This document shows, piece after piece, positions 34,237 through 43,046 of a stretch of 64,000 nt of DNA (positions within the stretch are counted from its first letter, which is position 1; each line of letters opens with the position of its first letter). Below the pieces are notes generated by a model. It was not told where the DNA came from. It did not search any database and saw nothing but the letters and a program-made list of their open reading frames with translations. A program made the translations under genes and the position numbers. The stretch is from positions 62,001 through 126,000 of the forward strand of contig JAEZUM010000055.1 in assembly GCA_023421075.1 (NCBI GenBank), in the 5' to 3' direction. This stretch comes from Bacillota bacterium (GTDB lineage: Bacteria > Bacillota > Clostridia > Lachnospirales > Lachnospiraceae).

Positions 34237-36633
34237 ATGTTATCAGTAATAAAACGTGCGGATAGAGCAATTAATAAAGTGGAGCGTATTCAGGATGCAC
34301 TCGTTCTGTATTCAGATCATGGCATGCTTAAGCTGGAACCGAAGTCACAGGATATTATTCGGGTGGTATATACGCGGAAGGCTTCATTCTCAGCGTCTGA
34401 GAAGCCTGGAATTCTTAAGAAAGAAGTCGACGGAAAATGGAGTCATGAGGAGACGGAGCAGGATGTCATTCTAAGAACAGACAGACTTTTGCTGAGAATT
34501 AATAAGGCCACTGCCTCCATCCAATATTATGAAGGAGATGGTAGGCTTCTTCTTAAGGAACGTGATTTTGAGAGTAAGGATTTAGAGGAGTTTGATTGTT
34601 ATACTTCGCTGATTGATGAGAATACAAGGATAGAAAAGGTCGTGACACCGGACGGAATTAAGGAGGTAGTAAGGGAAGCGGCTAAGGTTTTTGACCGAAC
34701 GCTTTACAGAACAAGACTGCATCTGGAGTGGGGTGAGGAGGAAGCGATCTATGGACTTGGTCAGCAGGAGGAAGGTCATCTCAATCTTAGAGGTACGACG
34801 GTATTCCTTCATCAAGCAAATAAAAAGATAGCGATTCCCATGCTGGTTTCCAGCCTGGGCTATGGTATACTGGTTGATACCTACTCCCCTATGATATTTA
34901 ATGATACTCATTTCGGTTCCTATCTATACACAGAAGCCGATGAGGAAATGGATTATTATTTTATCTATGGTAAGAACATGGATGGAGTAATTCACGGCTA
35001 TCGTTCTCTGACCGGAAAAGCTACCATGCTTCCCAAATGGGCTTTTGGTTTTATTCAATCCCAGGAACGATATGAGACGGCACAGGAGATGATTGATCTG
35101 GTTAGAGAGTACAGAGAGGCAGGCATTGGCCTTGACGGTATTGTACTGGATTGGTGTTCCTGGGAGGGAGATCAGTGGGGACAGAAAACCCTGGATCAAA
35201 AGCGTTTTGGCAATCCGAAGGAAATGATGGATCAGCTCCATCAGGAGCATGCTAATTTGATGATATCAATTTGGCCGAATATGAGCGAGGACTGTGACAA
35301 TTACAAAGAATTCAAGGATAACAAATTACTGCTGCCGGGCAGCAGTATCTATAATCCGTTTATGGAAGAGGGAAGAAGACTATACTGGAAGCAAGTCGAC
35401 GAAGGACTGTTCACACATGGTATCGACGCCTGGTGGTGTGATTCCAGTGAGCCCTTCACTCCGGAATGGAATCACCTGGGAGAACCGGAAGCAAGCACTA
35501 TGTACCATGAGTTTTATGAAGCCTCCTGTCAGTCGATCTCTGCACAGTTCACCAACGCCTATGGCTTGTATCATGCCAGAACGATATATGAAGGGCAGCG
35601 AGAGGTATCGGGTGAAAAGCGTGTGATCAATCTTACACGAAACGGCTATACCGGTCAGCAAAGATACGGAACAATATTGTGGTCCGGTGACATCTCAGCG
35701 AACTGGATTACGATGAAAAGGCAGCTAGCAGCAGGACTTAATTTCTGCGCCAGTGGTTTGCCTTACTGGACTCTTGATATCGGTGCATTCTTCGTAAAGA
35801 AGGGTTTACAATGGTTCTGGAACGGTGATTATGAGAAAGGCTATGAGGATCTGGGATACTGTGAATTGTTCACCAGATGGTTTCAATATGGCTGCTTTCT
35901 ACCGGTGTTTCGAAGTCATGGAACTGATTTCAGAAGAGAATTAAAGTACTTTGGAAAGCAGGGAGAGCTTTTTTATGATGCTCTGATTAAGGCGAATCAC
36001 TTACGTTATGAGCTGATGCCGTATATCTACTCCATGGCGGGCAGGGTATGGAAGGATGATTACACGATATTCAGAATGCTGGCCTTTGATTTTGCAAAGG
36101 ATGCAAAAGCAAGAGAAATCGATGATCAGTTTATGTTCGGTGAGAGTCTGTTGGTATGTCCTGTGACGGCACCAATGTATTATGAGGTAGATTCTATGCC
36201 TCTTGAAGGCATATCGAAATCTCGTAGTGTTTATCTTCCGGATGGAGCAAATTGGTACGATTTTTGGACAAATGAGTACTACGAAGGAGGACAGACTATC
36301 CGTGCTGAAGCACCCATCGATCGAATTCCGCTCTATGTGAAGGCCGGTAGCATTCTTCCGATGACCTGCTTTATGAATTATGTGGATGAGCTGCCTGAGG
36401 CTCCGATTGAACTACGTGTCTATACGGGTCAGGATTCTGAATTCGAGCTTTATGAGGATGAGGGTAACAGCTATCGATACGAGGAAGATGCCTATGCGAT
36501 TACCAGACTCACCTGGTCCCAGAAGACACAAGAACTCACGATTGTCGATAAAGAGGGTAGCTACCCCGGAATGCTTCCAAATCGAGAATATAAGATTAAT
36601 ATAATAAAGGGAAAAATAAGTGATACAGAGTAA
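34237..36633 (+). CDS. Glycoside hydrolase family 31 (alpha-glucosidase/alpha-xylosidase type)
   Basis: This 798-residue GH31 enzyme has an N-terminal beta-sandwich (about 1-250) containing the substrate-binding YGLGQQEEGHLNLRG. The catalytic barrel runs from about 265 (GLDGIVLDWCSW) with the nucleophile D402 in DAWWCDSSEPF. The segment YWTLDIGAFF and acid/base region (about 500-560) follow, then C-terminal beta domains. The WWxDxxEP context resembles the alpha-xylosidase-like branch as much as the alpha-glucosidases, so specificity stays open. It has no signal peptide and is cytoplasmic, acting on sugars imported by the upstream ABC genes. The start at 34237 has ATGGAGGTAGT just ahead. Confidence 0.88.
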   Translation: MLSVIKRADRAINKVERIQDALVLYSDHGMLKLEPKSQDIIRVVYTRKASFSASEKPGILKKEVDGKWSHEETEQDVILRTDRLLLRINKATASIQYYEGDGRLLLKERDFESKDLEEFDCYTSLIDENTRIEKVVTPDGIKEVVREAAKVFDRTLYRTRLHLEWGEEEAIYGLGQQEEGHLNLRGTTVFLHQANKKIAIPMLVSSLGYGILVDTYSPMIFNDTHFGSYLYTEADEEMDYYFIYGKNMDGVIHGYRSLTGKATMLPKWAFGFIQSQERYETAQEMIDLVREYREAGIGLDGIVLDWCSWEGDQWGQKTLDQKRFGNPKEMMDQLHQEHANLMISIWPNMSEDCDNYKEFKDNKLLLPGSSIYNPFMEEGRRLYWKQVDEGLFTHGIDAWWCDSSEPFTPEWNHLGEPEASTMYHEFYEASCQSISAQFTNAYGLYHARTIYEGQREVSGEKRVINLTRNGYTGQQRYGTILWSGDISANWITMKRQLAAGLNFCASGLPYWTLDIGAFFVKKGLQWFWNGDYEKGYEDLGYCELFTRWFQYGCFLPVFRSHGTDFRRELKYFGKQGELFYDALIKANHLRYELMPYIYSMAGRVWKDDYTIFRMLAFDFAKDAKAREIDDQFMFGESLLVCPVTAPMYYEVDSMPLEGISKSRSVYLPDGANWYDFWTNEYYEGGQTIRAEAPIDRIPLYVKAGSILPMTCFMNYVDELPEAPIELRVYTGQDSEFELYEDEGNSYRYEEDAYAITRLTWSQKTQELTIVDKEGSYPGMLPNREYKINIIKGKISDTE

Positions 36634-36772
36634 GAGCTGAGGAGAACGAGATTACGAATAAGAGATAAAGAATAAGAAATAAAGAAAAAGTTAAAGAGTA
36701 AAATATAAGACATTGGATTTTGAATGTATTGTGTTAAATTATTTCATAGACAATAAATATTTTCTAAGTGGG

Positions 36773-36813
36773 AGTAGGCTGATCTATATAATAGTGGATC
36801 AGCCTACTTTTAT
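36773..36813 (+). terminator. Terminator after the GH31 gene
   Basis: The perfect 12-bp stem AGTAGGCTGATC/GATCAGCCTACT is followed by TTTTATA. The preceding 36640-36712 is a strongly A/G-rich tract made of AATAAG, AAATAAAG and similar words. Confidence 0.8.
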
Positions 36814-36851
36814 ATACCTCCAGCACGGGTAGCGCAATTCTTTAGGAGACT

Positions 36852-37679
36852 TCAACAATGCAACCTTCTGTATTCGGAAGGAGTAACTTTTTTATATTTT
36901 TTAAAGGTCTTAATAAAATAGCTGAAATTATCAAACCCGGAGTCCATACCTGCTTCCATGATACTAAGATCCGTTGTCTCAATCAGTGCGGCTGCACGGT
37001 CAGTTTTATATGAATTGATATAATCAAAGGGTGTCACTCCGGTTGCTTTTTTAAAAAATCGACAAAAGTAATGCCTGCTCATACTCAACTGCGAAGCCAG
37101 ATCTTCAATCGTAATTTTACTTTGGTAGTGCTCCTGAATATATTGAATTACTTTTTTCAGTCGTGTGATATTTTCGGTTACGGAGGATTTTCCTTTGGTA
37201 TTGGTGAGATAAGCCCCATTGGACAATAGGATAGAAAATAGCAGTAATAGTCTGCCCTTCACAGCCAGATGATAACCATAGCTGTGTGTAGCAAGGCTCA
37301 AGGTTATTTCTTGCAGGTTACGCAGTAGCTCCTGCTCCCAGGGGGATTCGCCTGAATAATAACATTGGATCATGATTCTATTCATGGAGATGTCATTCAG
37401 ATATTCGATACATTTATCATGAAAACCGACCAAAGCCTCTGGTTCAAATACGATGGCATCATAACTACAGGTTTGTCCGTTTATTGTTGCTCCGGAATGA
37501 AGTCTGCCTCCGTTAATAAAGATTGCCTGCCCCTCTTCAATCTCATATGCTTCATCATCAACTTGAAAAATTGCGGAGCCTTTCGTCATATATAGGATTT
37601 CAAATTCCTTGTGCCAGTGATAGGGCAGTATCTGTACGCATGATATGTCAGTAATCCGATAAAAACCTACCGGAAACAT
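36852..37679 (-). CDS. AraC family transcriptional regulator with N-terminal cupin
   Basis: This 275-residue protein from the chosen start has a cupin-like sugar-sensing domain (about 15-130; HWHKEFEILYMTKGSAIFQVDDEAYEIEEGQAIFINGGRLHSG). A C-terminal AraC double helix-turn-helix (about 175-272) contains IEDLASQLSMSRHYFCRFFKKATGVTPFDYI and FDNFSYFIKTFKKYKKVTPSEYRR. The ATG at 37679 has AGGAG five bases ahead; an in-frame ATG at 37733 would add 18 residues but lacks a ribosome site. It lies between the GH31 gene and the fucU-like gene and probably controls one of these sugar units. The inducer is unknown. Confidence 0.85.
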   Translation of the reverse strand: MFPVGFYRITDISCVQILPYHWHKEFEILYMTKGSAIFQVDDEAYEIEEGQAIFINGGRLHSGATINGQTCSYDAIVFEPEALVGFHDKCIEYLNDISMNRIMIQCYYSGESPWEQELLRNLQEITLSLATHSYGYHLAVKGRLLLLFSILLSNGAYLTNTKGKSSVTENITRLKKVIQYIQEHYQSKITIEDLASQLSMSRHYFCRFFKKATGVTPFDYINSYKTDRAAALIETTDLSIMEAGMDSGFDNFSYFIKTFKKYKKVTPSEYRRLHC

Positions 37680-37750
37680 AGCATCTCCTCGTATCTCTTT
37701 TTCTTTATATAATTCTTTTTGAAAATTCTCCATAGTAACACATCAATTCT

Positions 37751-38191
37751 CTACACTGGTGTAACAACACCTTTTTTCAAGATGATGTTCGCATAAATCG
37801 CTGTTTCTCCGGTCATGATTACTACGGTCGAGTTTGTTCTGGTTTTTTCATAAAAATCCCATTTGTCTATTTCCTCAAAGCAATCGCTACCTCTGTCATC
37901 GTATTTCGCAACGATATCTTTATAAGTATCCCAAATAGGAGTGGTTGCATTATCTCCCTTTACAACACTCATTAATGTCACGGGCTTATCCACGTAGCGA
38001 TCCAACGGAAAAACCTGAAGAATGGCATCCAAAAGCTCCGGCACTCCATGTCCATCCATGCGGATGACCTTCTTGCCGTAAGTGTGGCCGGGGAAGTTGC
38101 CGTCACCGATGGTAAGTTCATCAGTATGCCCCATTTCACACAATACCTTCAATAATTCTGGGGATAAGATAGGTGGTATTCCTTTTAACAT
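37751..38191 (-). CDS. RbsD/FucU family sugar mutarotase
   Basis: This 146-residue protein of the RbsD/FucU family interconverts alpha and beta sugar anomers (fucose, ribose and related sugars). It has the catalytic pair H22 in CEMGHTDEL and D30 in IGDGNFPG, plus the FucU-type central segment PLDRYVDKPVTLMSVV. Length and sequence fit fucose mutarotase better than ribose pyranase. AGGAGG precedes the ATG at 38191. It is divergent from the class II aldolase gene, and both promoters carry the same GAAACGTTTC operator. It therefore belongs to the LacI-controlled cassette, although no fucose isomerase or kinase is present. Confidence 0.85.
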   Translation of the reverse strand: MLKGIPPILSPELLKVLCEMGHTDELTIGDGNFPGHTYGKKVIRMDGHGVPELLDAILQVFPLDRYVDKPVTLMSVVKGDNATTPIWDTYKDIVAKYDDRGSDCFEEIDKWDFYEKTRTNSTVVIMTGETAIYANIILKKGVVTPV

Positions 38192-38221
38192 TGTTCTTCC
38201 TCCTTATTTATAATGAAAACT

Positions 38222-38270
38222 GAAACGTTTCCGATAAGAATATCATATCTACTTAAGGATATGATGTCAA
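38222..38270 (-). promoter_or_regulatory. Promoter and LacI-type operator of the mutarotase gene
   Basis: On the minus strand, TTGACA (38270-38265), a 17-base spacer and TATGAT (38247-38242) are followed by the perfect palindrome GAAACGTTTC (38231-38222). It falls just after the predicted transcription start, a classic repressor position. Confidence 0.8.
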
Positions 38271-38368
38271 TAGCTATCTTACCCGGCTTTTTAAGGCGAT
38301 ATTGCTGTTGTACATCAATTAATGGTAAATTATGGGCTGAAATCAGGCTAAAATGATGAGATATCTGG

Positions 38369-38419
38369 TTGACATCCGTTTTTTATAATAATATAATAAA
38401 GTATAAACAGAAACGTTTC
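38369..38419 (+). promoter_or_regulatory. Consensus promoter and LacI-type operator of the aldolase-led operon
   Basis: TTGACA (38369-38374), exactly 17 bases, and TATAAT (38392-38397) match the sigma-A consensus fully. The palindrome GAAACGTTTC (38410-38419) follows at about +5 to +15, mirroring the divergent mutarotase promoter. A LacI gene is the second gene of the operon. Confidence 0.85.
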
Positions 38420-38470
38420 GGATATGATGCAAATATTCGTGAAATGATAAGAAACAAGGAGGATAAGAAT

Positions 38471-39325
38471 ATGTCATTCGTAACATCAGAAAAAATGCTT
38501 TTGGATGCGCAACGTGGGAAATATGCCATAGGAGCATTTAATGTTGAAAATATGGAGATGGTGAAGGCTGTTATTGCAGCAGCGGAGGAACTCAATGCGC
38601 CTGTTATGCTTCAGACCACTCCGTCGACCGTAAGATATGGATCCTTAGAGACCTTTGCAGCTATCGTCAAAGCAGAAGCAATGAAGGCATCGGTTCCGGT
38701 AGCACTACACCTGGATCATGGGAGCAGCTATGAACTGGCAATCAGTGCTATGAACGAGGGATATACCTCAATTATGATTGATGGATCCCATGAAGCCTTC
38801 GAGACTAATATTGAAATCACCCGAAAGGTCGTTGATGTAGCGAAGGCGAACCGCGTTCCAGTAGAAGCGGAGCTGGGTAAGGTCGGTGGCAAGGAGGATG
38901 ATTTGACGGCAGAAGCGGATACGAATACGGACCCTATACAGGCCAAAGAATTCGTTGAGAGAACGGGGATTACTTCTCTTGCTATTGCAATCGGTACAGC
39001 ACATGGATTTTATCAGGGGACTCCGGTATTGGATAAAGAAAGGCTTTCTGAGATTAAGAAGGTTGTATCGATCCCACTTGTATTGCATGGGGCATCCGGA
39101 TTAAGTGATGAAGACATCAGAGACTGCATTGAACGAGGGATATGCAAGGTTAATTTCGCTACAGAGCTAAGAGCTGCTTATACCGATGGCGTAAAGGAGC
39201 TATTAAATGAAAAGCCGGATACCTTTGATCCAAAGAGTTATGGGCAGGCCGGTATGAAGAAGGTCAAGGAGCTGGTGAAAAGCCGTATAATCGTTTGCGG
39301 TTGTAACAATAAAGTGTTAAAATAG
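38471..39325 (+). CDS. Class II aldolase, tagatose/fructose-bisphosphate type (GatY/KbaY-like)
   Basis: This 284-residue zinc aldolase cleaves a ketohexose-1,6-bisphosphate to dihydroxyacetone phosphate and glyceraldehyde-3-phosphate. It shows catalytic D82 and zinc ligand H83 in LHLDHGSS, the second zinc region around GTAHGFYQ, LVLHGASGLSDEDI, and KVNFATELR. The CGC-containing C-terminus (IIVCGCNNK) resembles GatY tagatose-bisphosphate aldolases more than glycolytic Fba. The start at 38471 (MSFVTSEKM) follows AAGGAGG; the upstream open frame includes the promoter. It is the first gene of the LacI-controlled cassette. Tagatose over fructose preference is inference from the GatD- and PfkB-type neighbours. 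Confidence 0.87.
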   Translation: MSFVTSEKMLLDAQRGKYAIGAFNVENMEMVKAVIAAAEELNAPVMLQTTPSTVRYGSLETFAAIVKAEAMKASVPVALHLDHGSSYELAISAMNEGYTSIMIDGSHEAFETNIEITRKVVDVAKANRVPVEAELGKVGGKEDDLTAEADTNTDPIQAKEFVERTGITSLAIAIGTAHGFYQGTPVLDKERLSEIKKVVSIPLVLHGASGLSDEDIRDCIERGICKVNFATELRAAYTDGVKELLNEKPDTFDPKSYGQAGMKKVKELVKSRIIVCGCNNKVLK

Positions 39326-39369
39326 TCAATAACAGTTTGATTATTTTATATAAAGGCAGGTAGATTATC

Positions 39370-40380
39370 ATGGCGTCAACAATCAAGGATATCGCAAAGC
39401 ATACCGGACTGGGGCTTGCAACGATATCTTCCTATTTAAACGGTGGCAGTGTAAGAGAAGAGAACAGACAAAAAATCGAAGCTGCTATTATCGATTTGAA
39501 TTTTGAGATAAATGAAGTAGCCAGAGGCTTAAAAACAAATACGACGAAAACAATCGGGGTTGTGATACCGGAGCTAAACAATAATTTTTGTGCAGAGATA
39601 ATTACGGCTATGGAGGATACCTTACGAAGTCATGGTTATGCAACGATTATCTGTGATTGCAGAACGGATAAGGAGCTGGAGAAAAGAGCGGTAGAATTCC
39701 TATATCGTAAGAGAGTTGACGGGATAATTAATATGCCGGTGAATTCAGACGGGGCTCATTTGAGCTGTTTTCACAGAACAAAAAAACCGATCGTTCTGAT
39801 TGACCGCAAGCTGAATGGGATTGATTGTGATTATGTTCTAGTGGATAATCTATCCGCTGTAAAAAATGCTGTCCAGAAATTAATCGAGAACGGACATACC
39901 AGGATAGGTATAATCGGAGGTCCAGAAGACATCTATACAGCACAGGAAAGAATGCTTGGTTATAAGCTTGCCTTGATGGAAGCCGGCTTCGTACCGGAGG
40001 AACGTCTGATCGAGCATGGTGATTATACGATCAACAGCGGTGTTAAATGTATGGAGAGGCTTGTGAACAATAATAAGGATATGACGGCCGTAGTAATCGC
40101 TAATTACGAAATGACCATGGGAGCAGTTATTGGACTCAATGAAATGGGAATAAAGATTCCGGAGGAGCTTTCCTTAATCGGTTTTGATAATGCTGAATTT
40201 GCCAGAGCATGCAGGCCTAAATTAACGATTGTAACACAGCCGATGAAAGAAATCGGGCAAAAGGTTGCCGAGCTAATTCTAAAGCGAATTCGGGATACGG
40301 AGAAGGTTGGAGAACAGGAATACCAGATTCTGAAATTACAGACAGATATTATTGAAGGTAATTCGATCAGAAAACTGTAA
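39370..40380 (+). CDS. LacI family transcriptional regulator of the polyol/ketose cassette
   Basis: This 336-residue LacI protein has an HTH at residues 3-48 (STIKDIAKHTGLGLATISSYLNGG). The effector domain (about 60-330) contains GLKTNTTKTIGVVIPELNNNF, KRVDGIINMP and SLIGFDNAEFA. It lies inside the operon it probably controls. GAAACGTTTC palindromes occur at both divergent promoters upstream, and a one-mismatch version, CGAAACGTTACG, occurs just after this gene at 40412. LacI-family operators typically have this central CG. The start at 39370 has AGGCAGG ahead. The inducer is unknown, likely a pathway sugar or phosphate. Confidence 0.88.
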   Translation: MASTIKDIAKHTGLGLATISSYLNGGSVREENRQKIEAAIIDLNFEINEVARGLKTNTTKTIGVVIPELNNNFCAEIITAMEDTLRSHGYATIICDCRTDKELEKRAVEFLYRKRVDGIINMPVNSDGAHLSCFHRTKKPIVLIDRKLNGIDCDYVLVDNLSAVKNAVQKLIENGHTRIGIIGGPEDIYTAQERMLGYKLALMEAGFVPEERLIEHGDYTINSGVKCMERLVNNNKDMTAVVIANYEMTMGAVIGLNEMGIKIPEELSLIGFDNAEFARACRPKLTIVTQPMKEIGQKVAELILKRIRDTEKVGEQEYQILKLQTDIIEGNSIRKL

Positions 40381-40411
40381 CTGATTAGAGAGGTGTTTTT
40401 ATACTGGTAGG

Positions 40412-40423
40412 CGAAACGTTACG
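40412..40423 (+). promoter_or_regulatory. Third LacI-type operator candidate, before the FGGY kinase gene
   Basis: CGAAACGTTACG is palindromic except for one base pair and shares the GAAACGTT core with the two perfect operators at 38222 and 38410. It lies in the 78-base gap between lacI and the kinase gene and could give internal repression or act as an auxiliary loop site. Confidence 0.55.
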
Positions 40424-40458
40424 ACTACTTGGAGCAAGTTGCTGATGGGAGGGTATGT

Positions 40459-41970
40459 GTGAAACAATATTTAATTGGAATTGATGTTGGAACCAGTGCA
40501 TGCAAAGTAGCGGTCTTTGACCGTAACGGCGAAGTGATCGCCAGTGCAAACGGGGAATATAAGGTTTATTATCCTCAGCAGGGTCATGTGGAGCAAAACC
40601 CGGAGGAATGGTGGGAGGTTATCTGCCGTACCGTGAAGGCTACAATCCATAGTTCGGGTATCGACAAGGATGAAATTGCCGGAGTCGGAGTTGACGGACA
40701 GAGCTGGTCAGCCATCGCCATTGATCAAGAAGGCAAGGTTTTAACAAATACACCGATTTGGATGGATACCAGAGCAGATAGTATCTGTAAAAGATTAAAC
40801 AATGAAGTCGGTGAGGATGCAATCTTTGCGCTGGCAGGTAATTCGCTGCAAGCATCCTATACTACTGCTAAGATCATATGGTATAAGGAAAATATGCCTC
40901 AGGTCTACCAAAATACGTATAAAATACTTCAATCGAACAGTTTTATTGTGTATCGGTTAACCGGAGTATTAAGTCAGGATAAATCGCAGGGATATGGTCT
41001 GCATTGCTTTGACATGCATACCGGAACCTGGAACGAGGAAATGTGTGATCGTTTAGGCTTTTCAAGTACGCTGCTTCCGGATATCTATGAATGCCATCAG
41101 GTAGTAGGTAATATCACAGAGGAGGCCGCAAAGCTCAGCGGTCTGGCAGTGGGAACTCCTGTAGTGGCAGGAGGGTTGGATGCAGCCTGCGGAACACTTG
41201 GGGCCGGAGTAATACATCCCAATGAGACACAGGAACAGGGAGGCCAAGCTGGGGGGATGAGTATCTGCCTGGAAGAATACAGCGCTGATCCCAGACTGAT
41301 CCTTAGCTATCATGTGGTTCCTAATCGTTGGCTTCTTCAGGGAGGAACTACCGGAGGGGGCGGAGTCATGCGGTGGTTTGAACGTGAGTTTGCCGATTAT
41401 GAGAGAGAAGAAGCGAAGAGAGACAAAAGCACATCCTTCGAGCTGTTGAATAACATTGCAGCCAAGGTGGAGCCCGGCTGTGACGGTATGCTTTTCCTTC
41501 CATATATGGCAGGAGAACGCTCACCGATTTGGGATGTCCATGCCAAGGGCGTATATTACGGACTGGATTATAGCAAGACAAAGGGACATTTTGTGCGAGC
41601 AGCAATGGAGGGAGTTGCCTTTGCCCTGAAGCATAATCTGGAGGTAGCCGGTGCTGCCGGAGCAGAGGTTGGAGAACTGAGAGCCATGGGCGGATCAGCG
41701 AATTCTCTGTTATGGACACAGATTAAGGCGGATGTGACCGGAAAGCCCATCGCGGTACCCTCGTCCGATACGGCAACAACGCTCGGAGCGGCAATATTAG
41801 CAGGAGTTGGTGTTGGAATGTATCGAGATTTCGAAGAGGCGGTACATTTAACAGTAAAGGTGAAACGATATCATCAACCGAATTTGGAGCTTCATGCGCT
41901 ATATCAGGAGCAGTATAAAACATATATTGAGTTATATCAGAATTTGAAAAGTATAATGAAGGGAAGGTAA
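40459..41970 (+). CDS. FGGY family carbohydrate/polyol kinase (xylulokinase-like)
   Basis: This 503-residue two-domain ATP-dependent kinase has N-terminal IGIDVGTSACKVAVFD (D9), sugar-contact VGVDGQSW near 78-84, and catalytic base D241 in AGGLDAACGTLGAG. The C-terminal FGGY domain has GGSANSLLWTQIKADVTGKPIAVP. By general resemblance it is xylulokinase-like, but FGGY kinases also act on glycerol, ribitol, erythritol and other polyols. With GatD-, PfkB- and GatY-like partners and no PTS, phosphorylation of a hexitol or ketohexose is plausible. The start is the GTG at 40459, six bases after GGGAGG; an upstream in-frame TTG has no ribosome site. Confidence 0.85.
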   Translation: MKQYLIGIDVGTSACKVAVFDRNGEVIASANGEYKVYYPQQGHVEQNPEEWWEVICRTVKATIHSSGIDKDEIAGVGVDGQSWSAIAIDQEGKVLTNTPIWMDTRADSICKRLNNEVGEDAIFALAGNSLQASYTTAKIIWYKENMPQVYQNTYKILQSNSFIVYRLTGVLSQDKSQGYGLHCFDMHTGTWNEEMCDRLGFSSTLLPDIYECHQVVGNITEEAAKLSGLAVGTPVVAGGLDAACGTLGAGVIHPNETQEQGGQAGGMSICLEEYSADPRLILSYHVVPNRWLLQGGTTGGGGVMRWFEREFADYEREEAKRDKSTSFELLNNIAAKVEPGCDGMLFLPYMAGERSPIWDVHAKGVYYGLDYSKTKGHFVRAAMEGVAFALKHNLEVAGAAGAEVGELRAMGGSANSLLWTQIKADVTGKPIAVPSSDTATTLGAAILAGVGVGMYRDFEEAVHLTVKVKRYHQPNLELHALYQEQYKTYIELYQNLKSIMKGR

Positions 41971-41974
41971 GCAA

Positions 41975-43024
41975 ATGAAGGCAGCTGTGGTATGTGCAAA
42001 TGAAGATGTCCGCTATATGGATTATGATGAGCCGATTACTAAGCCGGGAACGGTAAAGGTAAGTGTGAAGGTCTCAGGTATCTGCGGGTCCGATAAACCT
42101 AGGGTTTTGGAAAACGGAGTACACTTTTACCCCATTGTATTAGGACACGAATTTGCGGGAGAGGTTGTGGAGATTGGTGAGGGAGTCACAAGGGTTAAGG
42201 TAGGAGATCGAGTATCGGGTGCTCCTTTATTACCCTGTATGGTATGTGAGGATTGCCAGAACGGTAACTATTCTCTATGTCGGCATTATAGCTTCATAGG
42301 CTCCAGAGAACAGGGGAGCAATGCAGATTATGTGGTGATCCCGGAAAGAAATGCAGTCGTTTTTGATAAAAGTATATCTTATGAACAAGGGGCTATGTTT
42401 GAACCTTCCACAGTGGCGCTTCATGGTCTTTTGCTGAACGATTATAAAGGTGGAAAATATGTTGCTATATTGGGTGGAGGAACCATCGGTTTATTCACCA
42501 TGCAATGGGCAAAGATATACGGCTCCAGAAAGGTGGTCGTATTTGATATTAATGACGAGAGACTGGCACTTGCCAAGCGACTCGGTGCGGATGAGGTAGT
42601 TAATACAACCAAAGAAGACTTTATGGAAACAGCAATGGCTTATACGGAAGGAAAAGGCTATGACTTTGTGTATGAAACGGCCGGAGCAGCACCTACTATG
42701 TACATGTCCTTCGAATTAGCAGGTAAGAAATCGCACGTATGCTTTATCGGGACTCCTCATGTGAAGCTCGAATTTAGCCAGAAGCTATGGGAGAATATGA
42801 ACCGCAAGGAATTTAAGCTTACAGGATCCTGGATGTCTTACAGTGCGCCGTTTCCGGGTAAGGAATGGGAATTGACAGCATATTACTTTGCAACAGGGCA
42901 GTTAAAATTCGATGAAGGGCTAATCTCTCACAAGCTGCCCATGAGTCAAGCTCAGGAAGCCTTCCAACTGTTTAAGACACCGGGATTGGTAAATGGGAAA
43001 GTATTGCTGGTCAATGAAGATTGA
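41975..43024 (+). CDS. Zinc-dependent alcohol dehydrogenase, galactitol-1-phosphate 5-dehydrogenase-like
   Basis: This 349-residue medium-chain dehydrogenase has catalytic zinc ligands C37 and H58-E59, and structural zinc cysteines C88, C91, C94 and C102. The NAD-binding motif is GGGTIGLF at about 168-175. The stretch CGSDKPRVLENGVHFYPIVLGHEF and the PLLPC...FIGSR segment closely resemble GatD, which oxidises galactitol-1-phosphate to D-tagatose-6-phosphate. The exact polyol or polyol phosphate remains unproven. It starts four bases after the FGGY kinase and runs into the PfkB kinase gene. Sorbitol or threonine dehydrogenase-like activity is the alternative. Confidence 0.85.
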   Translation: MKAAVVCANEDVRYMDYDEPITKPGTVKVSVKVSGICGSDKPRVLENGVHFYPIVLGHEFAGEVVEIGEGVTRVKVGDRVSGAPLLPCMVCEDCQNGNYSLCRHYSFIGSREQGSNADYVVIPERNAVVFDKSISYEQGAMFEPSTVALHGLLLNDYKGGKYVAILGGGTIGLFTMQWAKIYGSRKVVVFDINDERLALAKRLGADEVVNTTKEDFMETAMAYTEGKGYDFVYETAGAAPTMYMSFELAGKKSHVCFIGTPHVKLEFSQKLWENMNRKEFKLTGSWMSYSAPFPGKEWELTAYYFATGQLKFDEGLISHKLPMSQAQEAFQLFKTPGLVNGKVLLVNED

Positions 43025-43046
43025 CAGGAAGGATTCTTGTAGCGCT

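Noticed and set aside
38369..38470. Longer aldolase start 34 codons upstream
   Set aside because: That extension spans the consensus promoter and operator; the ATG at 38471 has an ideal ribosome site and the family N-terminus.
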